Positions 10,292-19,807 of a DNA stretch of 64,000 nucleotides are shown here, one piece after another. Position 1 is the first letter of the stretch. Each line of letters begins with the position of its first letter. Where the stretch lies: NCBI RefSeq assembly GCF_900450995.1, contig NZ_UGHY01000002.1, positions 1,168,501 through 1,232,500 on the forward strand, written 5' to 3'. Origin of the DNA: Haemophilus parainfluenzae (GTDB lineage Bacteria > Pseudomonadota > Gammaproteobacteria > Enterobacterales > Pasteurellaceae). The notes below the pieces were generated by a model. That model did not search any database. It was not told where the DNA came from and was given only the letters and a program-made list of their open reading frames with translations. The position numbers and the translations under genes are program-made.

Positions 10292-10921
10292 ATGCAAGAA
10301 AAGTTAAAAGTATTAATTATCGACGACCATCCATTAATGCGTCGTGGTATCAAACAATTAGTTGAATTAGAAGAAAATTTTGAAGTCATTGCTGATGTAG
10401 GAAGCGGTACAGAAGGCATTTCCATTGCGATTCAAGAATCCCCAGATTTAATCATTTTAGATCTGAATATGAAAGGTCTTTCTGGTTTAGACACACTCAA
10501 AGGTCTGCGTGCAGAAGGTGTTGATGCGCGAATTTTGATCTTAACCGTGTCTGATGCAAAAAATGATATTTTCACTCTCATCGATGCGGGTGCAGATGGC
10601 TATCTATTGAAAGATACTGAGCCAGATGTGCTGCTTGAGCAAATTAAACGTATTGCACAAGGCGAAGTGATTTTAAGTGATTCGATTAAAAATTTACTGT
10701 TAGAACGCAAACATACCGTTGATCCAATAGATTCACTCACCGATCGTGAAATGGATGTATTACGTTTAATCGCAACAGGTTTATCTAATAAACAAATTGC
10801 GGGTCAGCTTTTTATTTCTGAAGAAACGGTTAAAGTGCATATTCGTAACTTACTTCGTAAACTTAACGTTCACTCACGCGTTGCCGCAACCGTCTTGTTC
10901 TTTGAACGAAATGGTCGATAG
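10292..10921 (+). CDS. narP: Nitrate/nitrite response regulator
   Basis: A 209-residue NarL/FixJ-family response regulator. The receiver domain (about 1-125) has the acidic pair in IIDDHP, the phospho-acceptor Asp in LIILDLNMKG near residue 59, and the conserved Lys in YLLKDTEP. The C-terminal LuxR-type HTH (about 145-205) contains DREMDVLRLIATGLSNKQIA. It normally partners NarQ, which is not in this window. I chose the ATG at 10292 because TGGAGA lies just upstream. An in-frame TTG at 10280 would overlap that ribosome site. It controls anaerobic nitrate and nitrite respiration genes. Confidence 0.92.
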   Translation: MQEKLKVLIIDDHPLMRRGIKQLVELEENFEVIADVGSGTEGISIAIQESPDLIILDLNMKGLSGLDTLKGLRAEGVDARILILTVSDAKNDIFTLIDAGADGYLLKDTEPDVLLEQIKRIAQGEVILSDSIKNLLLERKHTVDPIDSLTDREMDVLRLIATGLSNKQIAGQLFISEETVKVHIRNLLRKLNVHSRVAATVLFFERNGR

Positions 10922-10940
10922 GTAAGATTAAAACGATAAA

Positions 10941-10966
10941 AAAGAGCGGTTTTCTAACCGCTCTTT
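10941..10966. terminator. Bidirectional terminator between narP and yibQ
   Basis: An 11-bp inverted repeat (10941-10951 with 10956-10966) has T-runs on both strands. It sits between converging narP (+) and yibQ (-). Confidence 0.85.
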
Positions 10967-10969
10967 TTG

Positions 10970-11812
10970 TTATCTTGGCACACCCCGTAATAAAGGGATT
11001 GGCTCAAATGGCGCAATGGAAGTTGGCGCAGGAATATCATTAAAAAGTAAGATAAATGGTTTAGGTGGCAAGATTTTTTCATTTCGCCATAAGCTTCCCA
11101 TACCCACTAATTGAATATCATCGGGTAAATTTTTTATTCCCGATTTTAATACGGCTACGGTATTTGGACGAGGGTGTCCAATAGCAATGGCTGTGCCATG
11201 TTTACGTGCATATTGAATGGCGTTCTGAAATTGGCGTTGCACATCTACTAAATTATCGCTGTCATCTAAAAATACATGACGATCTAATACTTTTACGCCT
11301 TGTTCTTTTGCTATTTTTCCCGCAACTGATTTTCCGATAGTACGGCTATCTAAAAAGAATAAATGCTGCTCGCGAAGTGCGATCATTAAATAAGTCATTA
11401 ATGTGGCATCGGCCGTGGCTGCACTGCCCATATGATTATTCATTCCAATGGCATTTGGCACAATAGATTTAGCTTTTTTCACTCGTTCATTCACTTGCGC
11501 TTCAGACAAGCCAAGAGTCAAACCACCTTCTTCAATTTTAATATTGCCGACAGGCTGCATCGGCATATGCATGAGAATATCGTGGTTTTGTGCTTTTGCT
11601 TCTTGATTGCGAATTTTGGCATAGGGCGCGGTAGGAATAATCGCAACAGAGACTTCTTTAGGCATGGATAAAACCTCGGCATCTTCTTTCGGATGATAGC
11701 CAATATCATCAATTACAATAGCCAGTTTGCCTTGTGCAAAAGTAAATGCAGAGAAAAGTGCGGTTGAAAAAATGATCGTATTTTTGACCGCACTTTGAAA
11801 GAATGTCGCCAT
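10970..11812 (-). CDS. yibQ: Divergent polysaccharide deacetylase family protein (YibQ)
   Basis: A 280-residue protein with an N-terminal signal peptide (about residues 1-27) and the divergent polysaccharide-deacetylase domain (DUF610). Blocks seen are KLAIVIDDIGYHPKEDAE, MPMQP, NNHMGSAAT, DSRTIGKS and IAIGHPRP, with Asp and His residues where NodB-type deacetylases bind metal. It is periplasmic and probably acts on envelope polysaccharide, but its substrate is unknown. The ATG overlaps the envC stop by one base (TAATG), so the two are translationally coupled, as in other gamma-proteobacteria. Uptake sequences flank the signal-peptide codons. Confidence 0.88.
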   Translation of the reverse strand: MATFFQSAVKNTIIFSTALFSAFTFAQGKLAIVIDDIGYHPKEDAEVLSMPKEVSVAIIPTAPYAKIRNQEAKAQNHDILMHMPMQPVGNIKIEEGGLTLGLSEAQVNERVKKAKSIVPNAIGMNNHMGSAATADATLMTYLMIALREQHLFFLDSRTIGKSVAGKIAKEQGVKVLDRHVFLDDSDNLVDVQRQFQNAIQYARKHGTAIAIGHPRPNTVAVLKSGIKNLPDDIQLVGMGSLWRNEKILPPKPFILLFNDIPAPTSIAPFEPIPLLRGVPR

Positions 11813-13044
11813 TATTTAATCCACCCAGCTGGATTTACAGGCACGCCTTTACGGCTGATACCAAAGTAAAGGGCCGGTTTAGAGAGTTCACCCGTATTAC
11901 CTACTTGGGCGATGGTTTGCCCCGCAGACACAAGCTGACCTTGTTTTACAAATACGGCTTGGTTGAAACCATATAAACTCAAGTCGCTATCGCCGTGTTT
12001 CACAATCACCATATAACCATAGCCGTTAAGATGACCCGCTAGAATAACACGACCACTTGCAATGGCTTTTACCGCAGTACCCGTTGGTGCACCGATAACC
12101 ATACCTTTCCAGCGCACTTCACCCGCTTGGATTGAACCAAAGGAATATAACGTCGGGCCGGAAACTGGGCGACTGTATTGACGAGCTGCCGTACCTAAAC
12201 CACTGGTGCTATTAATCAACTGACATTCTTGCTCAGTTGGTTGATAAGGTTTTGAGGTCCGTTTTTCTTCCTCTTGTTTTTTCTGAGCAAGGGCTTCACG
12301 CTCACGTTGTTCTTGTTGGCGAGCGGCTTGTTCAGCACGCTGAATTTCTTGGCGAAGGGCATTTTCGTTCGCTTTCAACGTTTCCAGCTTGTTCTGATCT
12401 TTCGTTAAGTTTTTGTTGAGTTCATTTAACGTTGATTGGCGTTCTTGTTGCGCTTTTTGTAATTCTTGTTGTTGTTTCTTTTGCGTAGAAAGTTGATCGC
12501 GATGATTTTTTTGTTGCCCTGAAATCGCTTCGCGTTGTTTCGCTAAATTCTCTTGTGTCGCTTTCAGGTTGTTAATCATATCAATGCGAACTTGGTTTAA
12601 ATGCTGATAATACACTTTCATGCGTTCCGCTTTTTTCGCATCTTCTGAAAGCATTCTTTCCAAGGTGGAAGGATTTACACCTGAGCGATAAATGGCATCT
12701 ATTTGTTGTGCGAGCTTCGCTTTTTGCACGCGCTCTTGCTTTTCTAATTGCTTGATTTGTTTTTCGGTTTCCGCCATTTGCTTGCGGATTTCTTGCAAAC
12801 TTAGTTCTGTTTCACGTAATTCACCGACAACGCTATTAATTTTGCTTTCTTGATCTTTAAGATTGGCTTGGAGTTTAGCTTGTGCGCGCTTTTGTTCTGC
12901 GATCTTCGATTCTTGTTGTTTAATTTGTTTTTGAATTTGATTGAGATCGTTGCCTTGCGCGAAAGATGAAAAGCCAAGCAGACCACAAGCAAAAAGTGCG
13001 GTCAGTTTTGATAAGATTTTTTTTCTACGATTGCTTTGCTGCAT
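11812..13044 (-). CDS. envC: Murein hydrolase activator EnvC
   Basis: A 410-residue periplasmic divisome protein that activates the AmiA/AmiB amidases at the septum. It has a signal peptide (about 1-29), a long coiled coil (about 33-265, rich in Gln, Lys and Glu), and a C-terminal LytM/M23 domain (about 295-410). The LytM domain lacks the usual zinc-binding His/Asp set (WKGMVIGAPTGTAVKAI, LYFGISRKG), as expected for an activator rather than an enzyme. It is the first gene of a two-gene operon with yibQ. Confidence 0.93.
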   Translation of the reverse strand: MQQSNRRKKILSKLTALFACGLLGFSSFAQGNDLNQIQKQIKQQESKIAEQKRAQAKLQANLKDQESKINSVVGELRETELSLQEIRKQMAETEKQIKQLEKQERVQKAKLAQQIDAIYRSGVNPSTLERMLSEDAKKAERMKVYYQHLNQVRIDMINNLKATQENLAKQREAISGQQKNHRDQLSTQKKQQQELQKAQQERQSTLNELNKNLTKDQNKLETLKANENALRQEIQRAEQAARQQEQREREALAQKKQEEEKRTSKPYQPTEQECQLINSTSGLGTAARQYSRPVSGPTLYSFGSIQAGEVRWKGMVIGAPTGTAVKAIASGRVILAGHLNGYGYMVIVKHGDSDLSLYGFNQAVFVKQGQLVSAGQTIAQVGNTGELSKPALYFGISRKGVPVNPAGWIK

Positions 13045-13230
13045 ACATCTAAACTTGAGAGAAATTAAAGGATGAATAAAACTTGAATACTAGCATTATT
13101 TTTGAGTGGCTAAAAGTTTACAGAGGATTTTTTGCGAAAGATCAGTAAATACCGCCTTTTTACTTTTAAACATAACGATTTTTTGCTATAAAAGAACCAT
13201 TCATTTTTTATCAATACTTAGGAGATCCTT

Positions 13231-13914
13231 ATGGAATTAGTATTCATTCGTCACGGTTTCAGTGAGTGGAACGCAAAAAATTTATTCACTGGTTGGCGTG
13301 ATGTGAATTTAACCGAGCGCGGCGTAGAAGAAGCAAAAGCAGCGGGTAAAAAATTGTTAGAGAAAGGCTATGAATTCGATATCGCCTTCACTTCTGTTTT
13401 AACTCGTGCAATCAAAACCTGTAACATCGTGTTAGAAGAATCTCACCAATTATGGATTCCTCAAGTGAAAAACTGGCGTTTAAATGAGCGTCACTACGGT
13501 GCATTACAAGGCTTAGATAAAAAAGCAACCGCAGAACAATACGGTGACGAACAAGTTCATATCTGGCGTCGTTCTTATGACATTTCTCCTCCAGATTTAG
13601 ATCCGAAAGATCCAAACTCTGCACATAACGACCGTCGTTATGCAAACATCCCATCTGATGTGGTACCAAACGCAGAAAACTTAAAATTAACCTTAGAACG
13701 TGCATTACCATTCTGGGAAGATCAAATTGCACCCGCAATGCTCTCTGGTAAACGTGTTTTAGTGGTGGCGCACGGTAACTCACTTCGTGCATTAGCAAAA
13801 CACATCATCGGTATTTCTGATGCGGAAATCATGGATTTTGAAATCCCAACTGGTCAACCGTTAGTATTAAAACTTGACGATAAATTAAACTACGTAGAAC
13901 ACTACTATCTTTAA
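13231..13914 (+). CDS. gpmA: 2,3-bisphosphoglycerate-dependent phosphoglycerate mutase
   Basis: A 227-residue glycolytic enzyme interconverting 3- and 2-phosphoglycerate. The catalytic motif is RHGFSEWN with the phospho-His at residue 8, and Phe replaces the usual Gln after RHG. Further blocks are [28 protein letters not shown] and [22 protein letters not shown] precedes the ATG. A TATAAA -10-like box lies at 13187-13192. Codon use is strongly biased, as for a highly expressed gene. It stands alone between divergent envC and a downstream terminator. Confidence 0.96.
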   Translation: MELVFIRHGFSEWNAKNLFTGWRDVNLTERGVEEAKAAGKKLLEKGYEFDIAFTSVLTRAIKTCNIVLEESHQLWIPQVKNWRLNERHYGALQGLDKKATAEQYGDEQVHIWRRSYDISPPDLDPKDPNSAHNDRRYANIPSDVVPNAENLKLTLERALPFWEDQIAPAMLSGKRVLVVAHGNSLRALAKHIIGISDAEIMDFEIPTGQPLVLKLDDKLNYVEHYYL

Positions 13915-13929
13915 TTTATAAATGATTTC

Positions 13930-13957
13930 AAAGTGCGGTTAATTTTGACCGCACTTT
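13930..13957. terminator. Inverted uptake-sequence terminator after gpmA
   Basis: AAAGTGCGGT (13930-13939) and its complement (13948-13957) form a 10-bp stem with an 8-base loop, followed by a T-run. It carries two Haemophilus uptake sequences in opposite orientation. Confidence 0.85.
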
Positions 13958-13977
13958 TTGTTTAAGGAGAATAACGG

Positions 13978-14727
13978 ATGAAAAAATTACTCATGGTGAT
14001 TTTTGCCTTGTTACCTATTTTGGCCTTTGCGGCATCGCCAAATCATACGGCAACATCAACTCAAACCAAGTCAGTGAAAACGGCAGTTAAAAAAGTGGAA
14101 GCCAAGAAAGCAACTGCGCCTAAAACCGTAGCTAAAACAGCGAAAAAGAAAGAAGATGCCAAAAAAGCAGAAGTAAAAAAGCCAGCTAAAATTGTTGAAG
14201 CGAAAAAAGCGGTAACGAAAAAAGAAAAAATAAAAAATAAAACGACAAATAAAGCCGCTAAAGCAGAGCCGACAAAAATGAAAGGCAAACAGCCAGTAGA
14301 AAAAACTAAGCAAACTGCAGTAAAAGACAAAAAGACGGTAGCGAAAAGCAAACAAAGTGCCATTAAAGAATCAGCGAAACCAAAAGCTGTTGAAAAAGTG
14401 ACTGAAAAGAAAGTAGATGCTGTCTTGCAAAAAACAGCGAGTATGGTGACAAAATCTGTCGTCGTACCAAGATGTAATGATTCAAAAGTTTTTGCGGTAT
14501 TATCTGATGCCTTCAAAAAACAAGGTGCTGCTACTCACACCCAAATGGCAGTGAAACAAATCACGCAAGCCCGTGAAACGCAATCTTATCCACAACAAGG
14601 CATTCGCAGCTGTAATGCAATAGTGGAAACCAACGGCGTTAAATATGTTACCGATTACAGCATTATCTTGAATGATAAAGGTTTCTTCGTGCAAGTTGAA
14701 AACGCACAACCCGCTCAACGTTTCTAA
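13978..14727 (+). CDS. Secreted lysine/alanine-rich protein of unknown function
   Basis: A 249-residue protein with a clear signal peptide (about 1-19, cut after AFA). Residues about 25-150 are a low-complexity Lys/Ala/Val/Thr stretch with repeated KK(A/E)xAK-type units and a very high positive charge. The C-terminal 90 residues form a compact non-repetitive domain with two cysteines (VVPRCNDSK and IRSCNAIVE) that could form a disulfide. I do not recognise the family. The basic region resembles histone H1-like or anchoring tails that bind DNA or anionic polymers. AAGGAG precedes the ATG. The stop lies 2 bases from the converging rluE stop. Confidence 0.75.
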   Translation: MKKLLMVIFALLPILAFAASPNHTATSTQTKSVKTAVKKVEAKKATAPKTVAKTAKKKEDAKKAEVKKPAKIVEAKKAVTKKEKIKNKTTNKAAKAEPTKMKGKQPVEKTKQTAVKDKKTVAKSKQSAIKESAKPKAVEKVTEKKVDAVLQKTASMVTKSVVVPRCNDSKVFAVLSDAFKKQGAATHTQMAVKQITQARETQSYPQQGIRSCNAIVETNGVKYVTDYSIILNDKGFFVQVENAQPAQRF

Positions 14728-14729
14728 TC

Positions 14730-15416
14730 TTAATGTGCGTTGTTCAAATGAAGTTGTTTGAATAACGCACGCATTTCTTCTTCATTCAAACAGCGATATT
14801 CACCATTACTTAGTCCATCAAGTGTCAAATGGCTCATTTGATAACGGATAAGTCGTAATGTAGGAAAGCCGATATGTGCGGTCATTCGACGCACTTGTCG
14901 ATTACGCCCTTCACTAATTTTAATTTCCAACCATCTCGTTGGAATACTTTGACGTTTACGAATAGGTGGATTGCGAGGCCAGAGAAAATCCGGTTCAGAA
15001 ATCAACCGCACTTTTGCCGGTTTCGTCATCCCATCTTTCAATTCCACACCTTGACGAAGCTTGTCTAAGTCCCTTTCTTCAGGAATACCTTCCACTTGCA
15101 CAAAATACGTTTTTTCTGTTTTAAACTTTGGATCCGCCAAACGATGTTGCACTTCACCATTATTCGTTAAAATCAGTAGCCCTTCGCTATCACGATCCAA
15201 TCGTCCTGCCGCGTACACATTAGGAATAGCAATAAAATCTTTTAACGTAACTCGGCCATTTTCATCGGTGAATTGTGTCAGTACATCAAACGGTTTGTTC
15301 AATAAAACAACAGTGGTCTGTTCTAGTGTGAGCGGCTTCACTTTAGGCTTAAATGAACGAGTAGGTTTTGCCGTTCGTTTGGTTGTAAATGAGCGAGATG
15401 GGAAAGATTTCGACAT
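14730..15416 (-). CDS. rluE: 23S rRNA pseudouridine(2457) synthase
   Basis: A 228-residue RsuA/RluE-family pseudouridine synthase without an S4 domain. The catalytic Asp sits in [19 protein letters not shown] near residue 96. [28 protein letters not shown] is the second family block. Similarity along the length to E. coli RluE ([25 protein letters not shown]) supports the specific assignment to U2457. The N-terminus is basic and probably contacts rRNA. The gene converges on the Lys-rich gene with no room for a terminator between them. Confidence 0.92.
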   Translation of the reverse strand: MSKSFPSRSFTTKRTAKPTRSFKPKVKPLTLEQTTVVLLNKPFDVLTQFTDENGRVTLKDFIAIPNVYAAGRLDRDSEGLLILTNNGEVQHRLADPKFKTEKTYFVQVEGIPEERDLDKLRQGVELKDGMTKPAKVRLISEPDFLWPRNPPIRKRQSIPTRWLEIKISEGRNRQVRRMTAHIGFPTLRLIRYQMSHLTLDGLSNGEYRCLNEEEMRALFKQLHLNNAH

Positions 15417-15439
15417 ATTATTTATTCAGTAAAAAGAGA

Positions 15440-15467
15440 AAAAGGGCGGATTTTACTCCGCCCTTTT
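15440..15467 (-). terminator. Terminator after the autotransporter gene
   Basis: An 11-bp stem (15440-15450 with 15457-15467) is followed on the minus strand by TTTTCTCTTTTT. It lies just past the autotransporter stop codon and before the rluE coding region. Confidence 0.85.
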
Positions 15468-15470
15468 ATA

Positions 15471-18080
15471 TTACCACTGATAGCGATAAACTGCTTGAAT
15501 TGCATAAGGTTTATCGAAGTTTTTACCGTCAGCACGGCTTACTTCTAAACCAAAACGATGATTTGCAAATCCAGCATTTAAACCGACCGCACTTTCAAAA
15601 CGTCCACGGCTGCTTGCGACATCAAGCGCGCTGTTTGTGTAATGAATTTTGCTGCTACGGTTTTTGCTAGTAATCGCATTTACTTCTGCATAAGGCTGTA
15701 AATTCCAACCATTACTTAATGCAAAGCCTTTGGCTACACGTAAACCAATTCGAGAATAAACAGAAGATAAGCTATCTTCATTCTTTTGTGATGAAATATG
15801 TGTCCACGCTAATTGTGCTTGCGGGGTAATTGTCCAATCACTCGCAAGGCTAAAGCGTTTGCCTAATTCACTCGAAATAGTATAAGCGTTGTAATGGCGT
15901 TTTTCAGTGTGATCTGAGTTAGCGTATAAACGGCTATATTTCACGATGTTATCTACATAAATACCGTTATCTGCAAGGTAAGCTGCATATAAGCCCACGC
16001 TGTTGCTTCTTACTTTGCCATCACCGTAATAACCATTGAAATCAACGTTAGCTTGGCTACGACCAACAAATCCACCAACACGGAGATTATCTGTTACAGC
16101 AGCATCAGCGCCCACTTGTAAGCTATATACGTTTTGTTTAAAGCCAGAAGTTTCACTCTCACCTGTCGAAAGTGCGGCTAATTTTTGGCGAGAATTCACA
16201 TTACGAACCCATACATTACCTTTTTCACCGTTTTTCACTTCACCTAGACGTTGATGAATGCCACTTAAATCATCTTCCACTAAAAGCAATTGTGCTTGGC
16301 GAAGAGAAACTTGTGCATTTGCTAAGTCTGAAAGTAATGGTGTACTTGGTAGAACTGGAGCTGCAGGTGGTACTACTGGATTACTTGGAGTTGCCACAGG
16401 ATTGCTTGGCGTCACCACAGGATTGCTTGGCGTCACCACAGGATTACTTGGCGCCACCACAGGATTACTTGGCGTCACCACTGGATTACTTGGAGTTACC
16501 ACAGGTTTATTTGGTGTAACTGGTGCAACAGGTGGAGTTGGGGTGACCGCATTTTTAGAATTCGCTAATACCCAATTATTTCCTTCTTTTGTTAGGAAAT
16601 ATTGGTAAGCTCCTAAATCTACACGATTATTCGGGTTCGTTAAGCTAAATGCAGCGTTACCACCATTGGTTTCAACAAGTGTCACTTTTCCGTTAGCAAC
16701 ATTTGCACCTTGGTTCGTTACCCCAATTTTATGATTACCTTCAGCAGTGCCTTTAACAACGATTTTATCGCTTTTGTTTTCAGTGATATTGGTATTGAGG
16801 TTAAATGTGCTAGAACCAGTGAGATTATCTTTAATTGTTAATGTTTTGTATTCAGAAGTCGGAGTAAATGTAATCTCAGAACTGTTAGCATCTAGGTTAT
16901 TCAATGTGCTTGATTTATTGAAGCTCCATTGACTATTAGACATAGATAAGCTGATTTCATTTTTTACTGGAGAATCTGGGTTTTCAAGAATTGCACCTGT
17001 TAGTTTAGAATTCTTACTAGCTGTAAGGTTTAGATGATAGACACCTGCAGCTTTGGGATCTAAAGCATCATCGCCTTCTTCTGCTTCAATGGGGAAGTTT
17101 TTATCATTAAGCGAGATTAATGCTTGAGTAGCATTTAATGTTGTATTTTCTAAATTAATTTTAACTAACTGATCCTCGCCCAATGGGAATGCGAGCAACC
17201 CATAACCTGTATTACTTTCTGAATTTGTTAGTGTTATTGTTTGCGATCCGCTATCTGATGTAGTGAATAAGCCACTTTTATTGTTAAGAGTTACATTTAA
17301 ACCATTAGCTATAATCGTCTGAAGCGCATTCTCTTCATCTGTACCGATGTCAAAAGCAAATTGCATATCTTGATTTCCAGTAATTTGTACATTACTGATA
17401 TTTGCTATATCTTCTGCACCATATAATGCGTAGGCAATATCACTCTTTCCATTCATCTTGATACTATGATTGGATGAATTGATAACTGAGGTCTTTTGAG
17501 ATTCAATTGCACTAGAACCATCGTTATTTATTTCAATATCAGCTTGTGTATTAATTTTGCCACCACGAGATTCAATCGCTGAGTTGCCACTTGAATCACC
17601 ATAAGCATCCGTTATATTGTGAATTTGTGCGTAATTTTTCTCAATAATGAGTTTTGAGCCTTTTTCAAAAGTAGCAACAGCCCCCGATATATCTAAAAGT
17701 GAACTTGAAGGGTAGTCTTCTTTAAGTGTGGCATTTACACCAGATTTAACAGTAATATGATTATTTCTATCAGTAAGGTCAAAAATACTAAATAGTGAAT
17801 CACTAGAGGCTAGTGGTTGTCCTCCATCAGTCCTAGTTCCAACATCGGTTTTAGCTGTATTTTGGTAGTTTCCTGGAGTAATAGTTACATTAATTGCATC
17901 ACTAATTGATGTTTGTTGGTTTTTGTTGAAAGTCCAATTAGGTGATGCACCCCAAGAATACTGACATCCTGTTGAGTTTGAGCAAGTGAGATCTGTTGCC
18001 CATGCTGAATTAACTAATCCTAAGCCCATAGCCACCAAACTCACTTTAAAAGTGCGGTTAAAAATTTTGTTGTTTTTCAT
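15471..18080 (-). CDS. Classical (type Va) autotransporter with proline-rich linker
   Basis: An 869-residue surface protein. The signal peptide (about 1-28, ending NSAWA) is followed by a passenger (about 29-500) rich in Asn, Ser, Thr and Gly, with beta-helix-like spacing but no visible protease or lipase motif. Next is a 7-residue Pro-Val-Val-Thr-Pro-Ser-Asn repeat linker (about 515-575). The outer-membrane beta barrel (about 600-869) ends in YRYQW, the typical aromatic C-terminal residue. Two cysteines lie near the mature N-terminus (LTCSNSTGCQ), which is unusual for such passengers. Function is probably adhesion or autoaggregation, but this is inferred. It is a single gene with its own terminator. 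Confidence 0.88.
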   Translation of the reverse strand: MKNNKIFNRTFKVSLVAMGLGLVNSAWATDLTCSNSTGCQYSWGASPNWTFNKNQQTSISDAINVTITPGNYQNTAKTDVGTRTDGGQPLASSDSLFSIFDLTDRNNHITVKSGVNATLKEDYPSSSLLDISGAVATFEKGSKLIIEKNYAQIHNITDAYGDSSGNSAIESRGGKINTQADIEINNDGSSAIESQKTSVINSSNHSIKMNGKSDIAYALYGAEDIANISNVQITGNQDMQFAFDIGTDEENALQTIIANGLNVTLNNKSGLFTTSDSGSQTITLTNSESNTGYGLLAFPLGEDQLVKINLENTTLNATQALISLNDKNFPIEAEEGDDALDPKAAGVYHLNLTASKNSKLTGAILENPDSPVKNEISLSMSNSQWSFNKSSTLNNLDANSSEITFTPTSEYKTLTIKDNLTGSSTFNLNTNITENKSDKIVVKGTAEGNHKIGVTNQGANVANGKVTLVETNGGNAAFSLTNPNNRVDLGAYQYFLTKEGNNWVLANSKNAVTPTPPVAPVTPNKPVVTPSNPVVTPSNPVVAPSNPVVTPSNPVVTPSNPVATPSNPVVPPAAPVLPSTPLLSDLANAQVSLRQAQLLLVEDDLSGIHQRLGEVKNGEKGNVWVRNVNSRQKLAALSTGESETSGFKQNVYSLQVGADAAVTDNLRVGGFVGRSQANVDFNGYYGDGKVRSNSVGLYAAYLADNGIYVDNIVKYSRLYANSDHTEKRHYNAYTISSELGKRFSLASDWTITPQAQLAWTHISSQKNEDSLSSVYSRIGLRVAKGFALSNGWNLQPYAEVNAITSKNRSSKIHYTNSALDVASSRGRFESAVGLNAGFANHRFGLEVSRADGKNFDKPYAIQAVYRYQW
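16378..16524 (-). repeat. Tandem 21-bp repeats encoding (PVVTPSN)n linker
   Basis: About seven 21-base units, each starting GGATT(A/G)CTTGG on the plus strand; the last is the most diverged. Two neighbours (16399-16419 and 16420-16440) are identical. The unit encodes seven residues, so copy-number change alters linker length without breaking the frame. Confidence 0.92.
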
Positions 18081-18104
18081 ATTAATTCCTTTGGATTATA
18101 AAAA

Positions 18105-18131
18105 AAGCCAACTTATTGAATAAGTTGGCTT
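18105..18131 (-). terminator. Terminator of ilvC
   Basis: An 11-bp stem (18105-18115 with 18121-18131, loop TTGAA) is followed on the minus strand by TTTTTTATAATCC. It lies 20 bases after the ilvC stop codon. Confidence 0.85.
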
Positions 18132-18151
18132 AAATTTTACCGATTTTATGA

Positions 18152-19630
18152 TTAACCCGCAACTGCGATACGTTTCATATCAGTCATATAGCCACGTAAC
18201 TCTTGACCGATTAATTCAACCGGGTGGTTACGGATTGCATCGTTTACATCGCGTAAGGTGATATTATCGATTTCCATTGCTGGGGTTGGTTCGCCTAAGT
18301 CACCTTTTTGTAAGGTTGGGATGATTTCTTTAGCAAGAATTGGGGTCGCTACGTTAGAGAATAAGTAGTTACCATATTCTGCAGTATCTGAAATTACGAC
18401 GTTCATTTCATATAAGCGTTTACGTGCGATGGTGTTCGCAATTAATGGTAATTCGTGAAGTGATTCATAGTAAGCTGATTCTTCATAAATACCGCTTGCA
18501 ACCATTGCTTCAAAAGCTAATTCGACGCCCGCTTTCACCATTGCGATCATTAATACACCGTTATCAAAGTATTCTTGTTCGCTAATTTTGCCATCATATT
18601 TTGGTGCATTTTCAAAGGCGGTTTTACCTGTAGCTTCACGCCATGCGAATAAGTCTTTATCGCCATTTGCCCAGTCTGCCATCATTGTTGCAGAGAAGTG
18701 ACCGCTAATGATGTCATCCATGTGTTTGTAATATAAGAAACCAAGGCTTTCTTTGATTTGTTCAGCTAGTTCAAATGCACGTAATTTTGCACTGTTTGAC
18801 AAGCGATCCATCATTAATGTGATACCACCTTGTTTTAATGCTTCGGTAATCGTTTCCCAACCGTATTGGATTAATTTACCTGCGTATGCTGGATCTTTAC
18901 CGTCTGCTACTAATTTGTCATAACATACGATAGAACCTGCTTGTAACATACCGCAAAGGATAGTTTGCTCACCCATTAAGTCAGATTTTACTTCTGCCAC
19001 GAATGAAGATTCTAAAACACCCGCTTTATGACCGCCCGTTGCAGCAGCCCATGCTTTTGCGATGGCCATGCCTTCGCCTTTCGGGTCATTTTCAGGGTGA
19101 ACCGCGATTAATGTTGGCACACCGAAACCACGTTTGTATTCTTCACGCACTTCAGTACCTGGACATTTTGGCGCAACCATTACAACTGTAATGTCTTTAC
19201 GAATTTCTTCGCCAACTTCAACAATGTTGAAACCGTGTGAATAACCAAATGCAGAGTCTTTTTTCATTAAAGGCATCACATCAGCAACCACTTTAGAGTG
19301 TTGTTTGTCTGGCGTTAAGTTTACGACTAAATCTGCAGTTGGAATCAATTCTTCATAAGTACCAACTTTAAAACCATTTTCGGTTGCGCGTTGGAATGAC
19401 GCACGTTTTTCTGCAATTGCTTCAGGGCGTAAGGCATAACTAATATCTAAGCCTGAATCACGCATATTCAAACCTTGGTTTAAACCTTGCGCACCACAGC
19501 CCACGATAACGATTTTTTTGCCTTTTAAGAAGTTTGCTTCATCTGCAAATTCTTCGCGATCCATAAAACGACAACGACCTAATTGATCTAATTTTTGACG
19601 TAAATTTAAAGTGTTGAAATAGTTAGCCAT
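18152..19630 (-). CDS. ilvC: Ketol-acid reductoisomerase, class II
   Basis: A 492-residue NADPH-dependent enzyme of valine and isoleucine synthesis that converts acetolactate or acetohydroxybutyrate to the dihydroxy acid. The Rossmann motif [17 protein letters not shown] lies near residue 45. The metal-binding acidic residues lie in [11 protein letters not shown] and the second knotted domain, whose duplication makes the long class II form (about 490, versus about 330 for class I). It is divergent from ilvY, its expected activator. The minus-strand start is preceded by AAGGACAAAAA. Confidence 0.96.
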   Translation of the reverse strand: MANYFNTLNLRQKLDQLGRCRFMDREEFADEANFLKGKKIVIVGCGAQGLNQGLNMRDSGLDISYALRPEAIAEKRASFQRATENGFKVGTYEELIPTADLVVNLTPDKQHSKVVADVMPLMKKDSAFGYSHGFNIVEVGEEIRKDITVVMVAPKCPGTEVREEYKRGFGVPTLIAVHPENDPKGEGMAIAKAWAAATGGHKAGVLESSFVAEVKSDLMGEQTILCGMLQAGSIVCYDKLVADGKDPAYAGKLIQYGWETITEALKQGGITLMMDRLSNSAKLRAFELAEQIKESLGFLYYKHMDDIISGHFSATMMADWANGDKDLFAWREATGKTAFENAPKYDGKISEQEYFDNGVLMIAMVKAGVELAFEAMVASGIYEESAYYESLHELPLIANTIARKRLYEMNVVISDTAEYGNYLFSNVATPILAKEIIPTLQKGDLGEPTPAMEIDNITLRDVNDAIRNHPVELIGQELRGYMTDMKRIAVAG

Positions 19631-19701
19631 TTTTTGTCCTTAATTGTGTAAGGTGAATAATTGTATGATGTTGTGTTTGCATATTTTTTTGTTGTGGTTT
19701 G

Positions 19702-19729
19702 ATTATAGGATTTTTTGTTGTTGCGTAAA
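19702..19729 (-). promoter_or_regulatory. ilvC promoter
   Basis: On the minus strand a perfect -10 TATAAT (19702-19707) lies 16 bases from a weak -35 TTTACG (19724-19729), about 70 bases upstream of the ilvC ATG. The weak -35 fits activator-dependent transcription by IlvY. Confidence 0.6.
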
Positions 19730-19751
19730 GTGATATTATGGGAATGTAATG

Positions 19752-19766
19752 TTGCAGTTTTTGCAA
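19752..19766. promoter_or_regulatory. Candidate IlvY operator
   Basis: TTGCA-N5-TGCAA is a perfect LysR-type inverted repeat just upstream of the ilvC promoter. The position suits an IlvY activation site. The assignment rests on symmetry, location and family knowledge. Confidence 0.5.
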
Positions 19767-19807
19767 TTATTGAAGTTGAAAATAAGGATTGGGCTTTTAT
19801 TAATGAG

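Noticed and set aside
14061..14516. 151-residue minus-strand frame rich in Phe, Ala and Leu
   Set aside because: It is the antisense shadow of the Lys/Ala-rich gene. Poly-Lys codons read backward give Phe and Leu.
16378..16524. CRISPR-like array
   Set aside because: The repeat units are directly adjacent with no spacers and code for a Pro-rich linker. No cas genes are present.
16172..16608. Plus-strand frames with Leu/Gly repeats
   Set aside because: They are shadows of the 21-bp repeats in the autotransporter gene.
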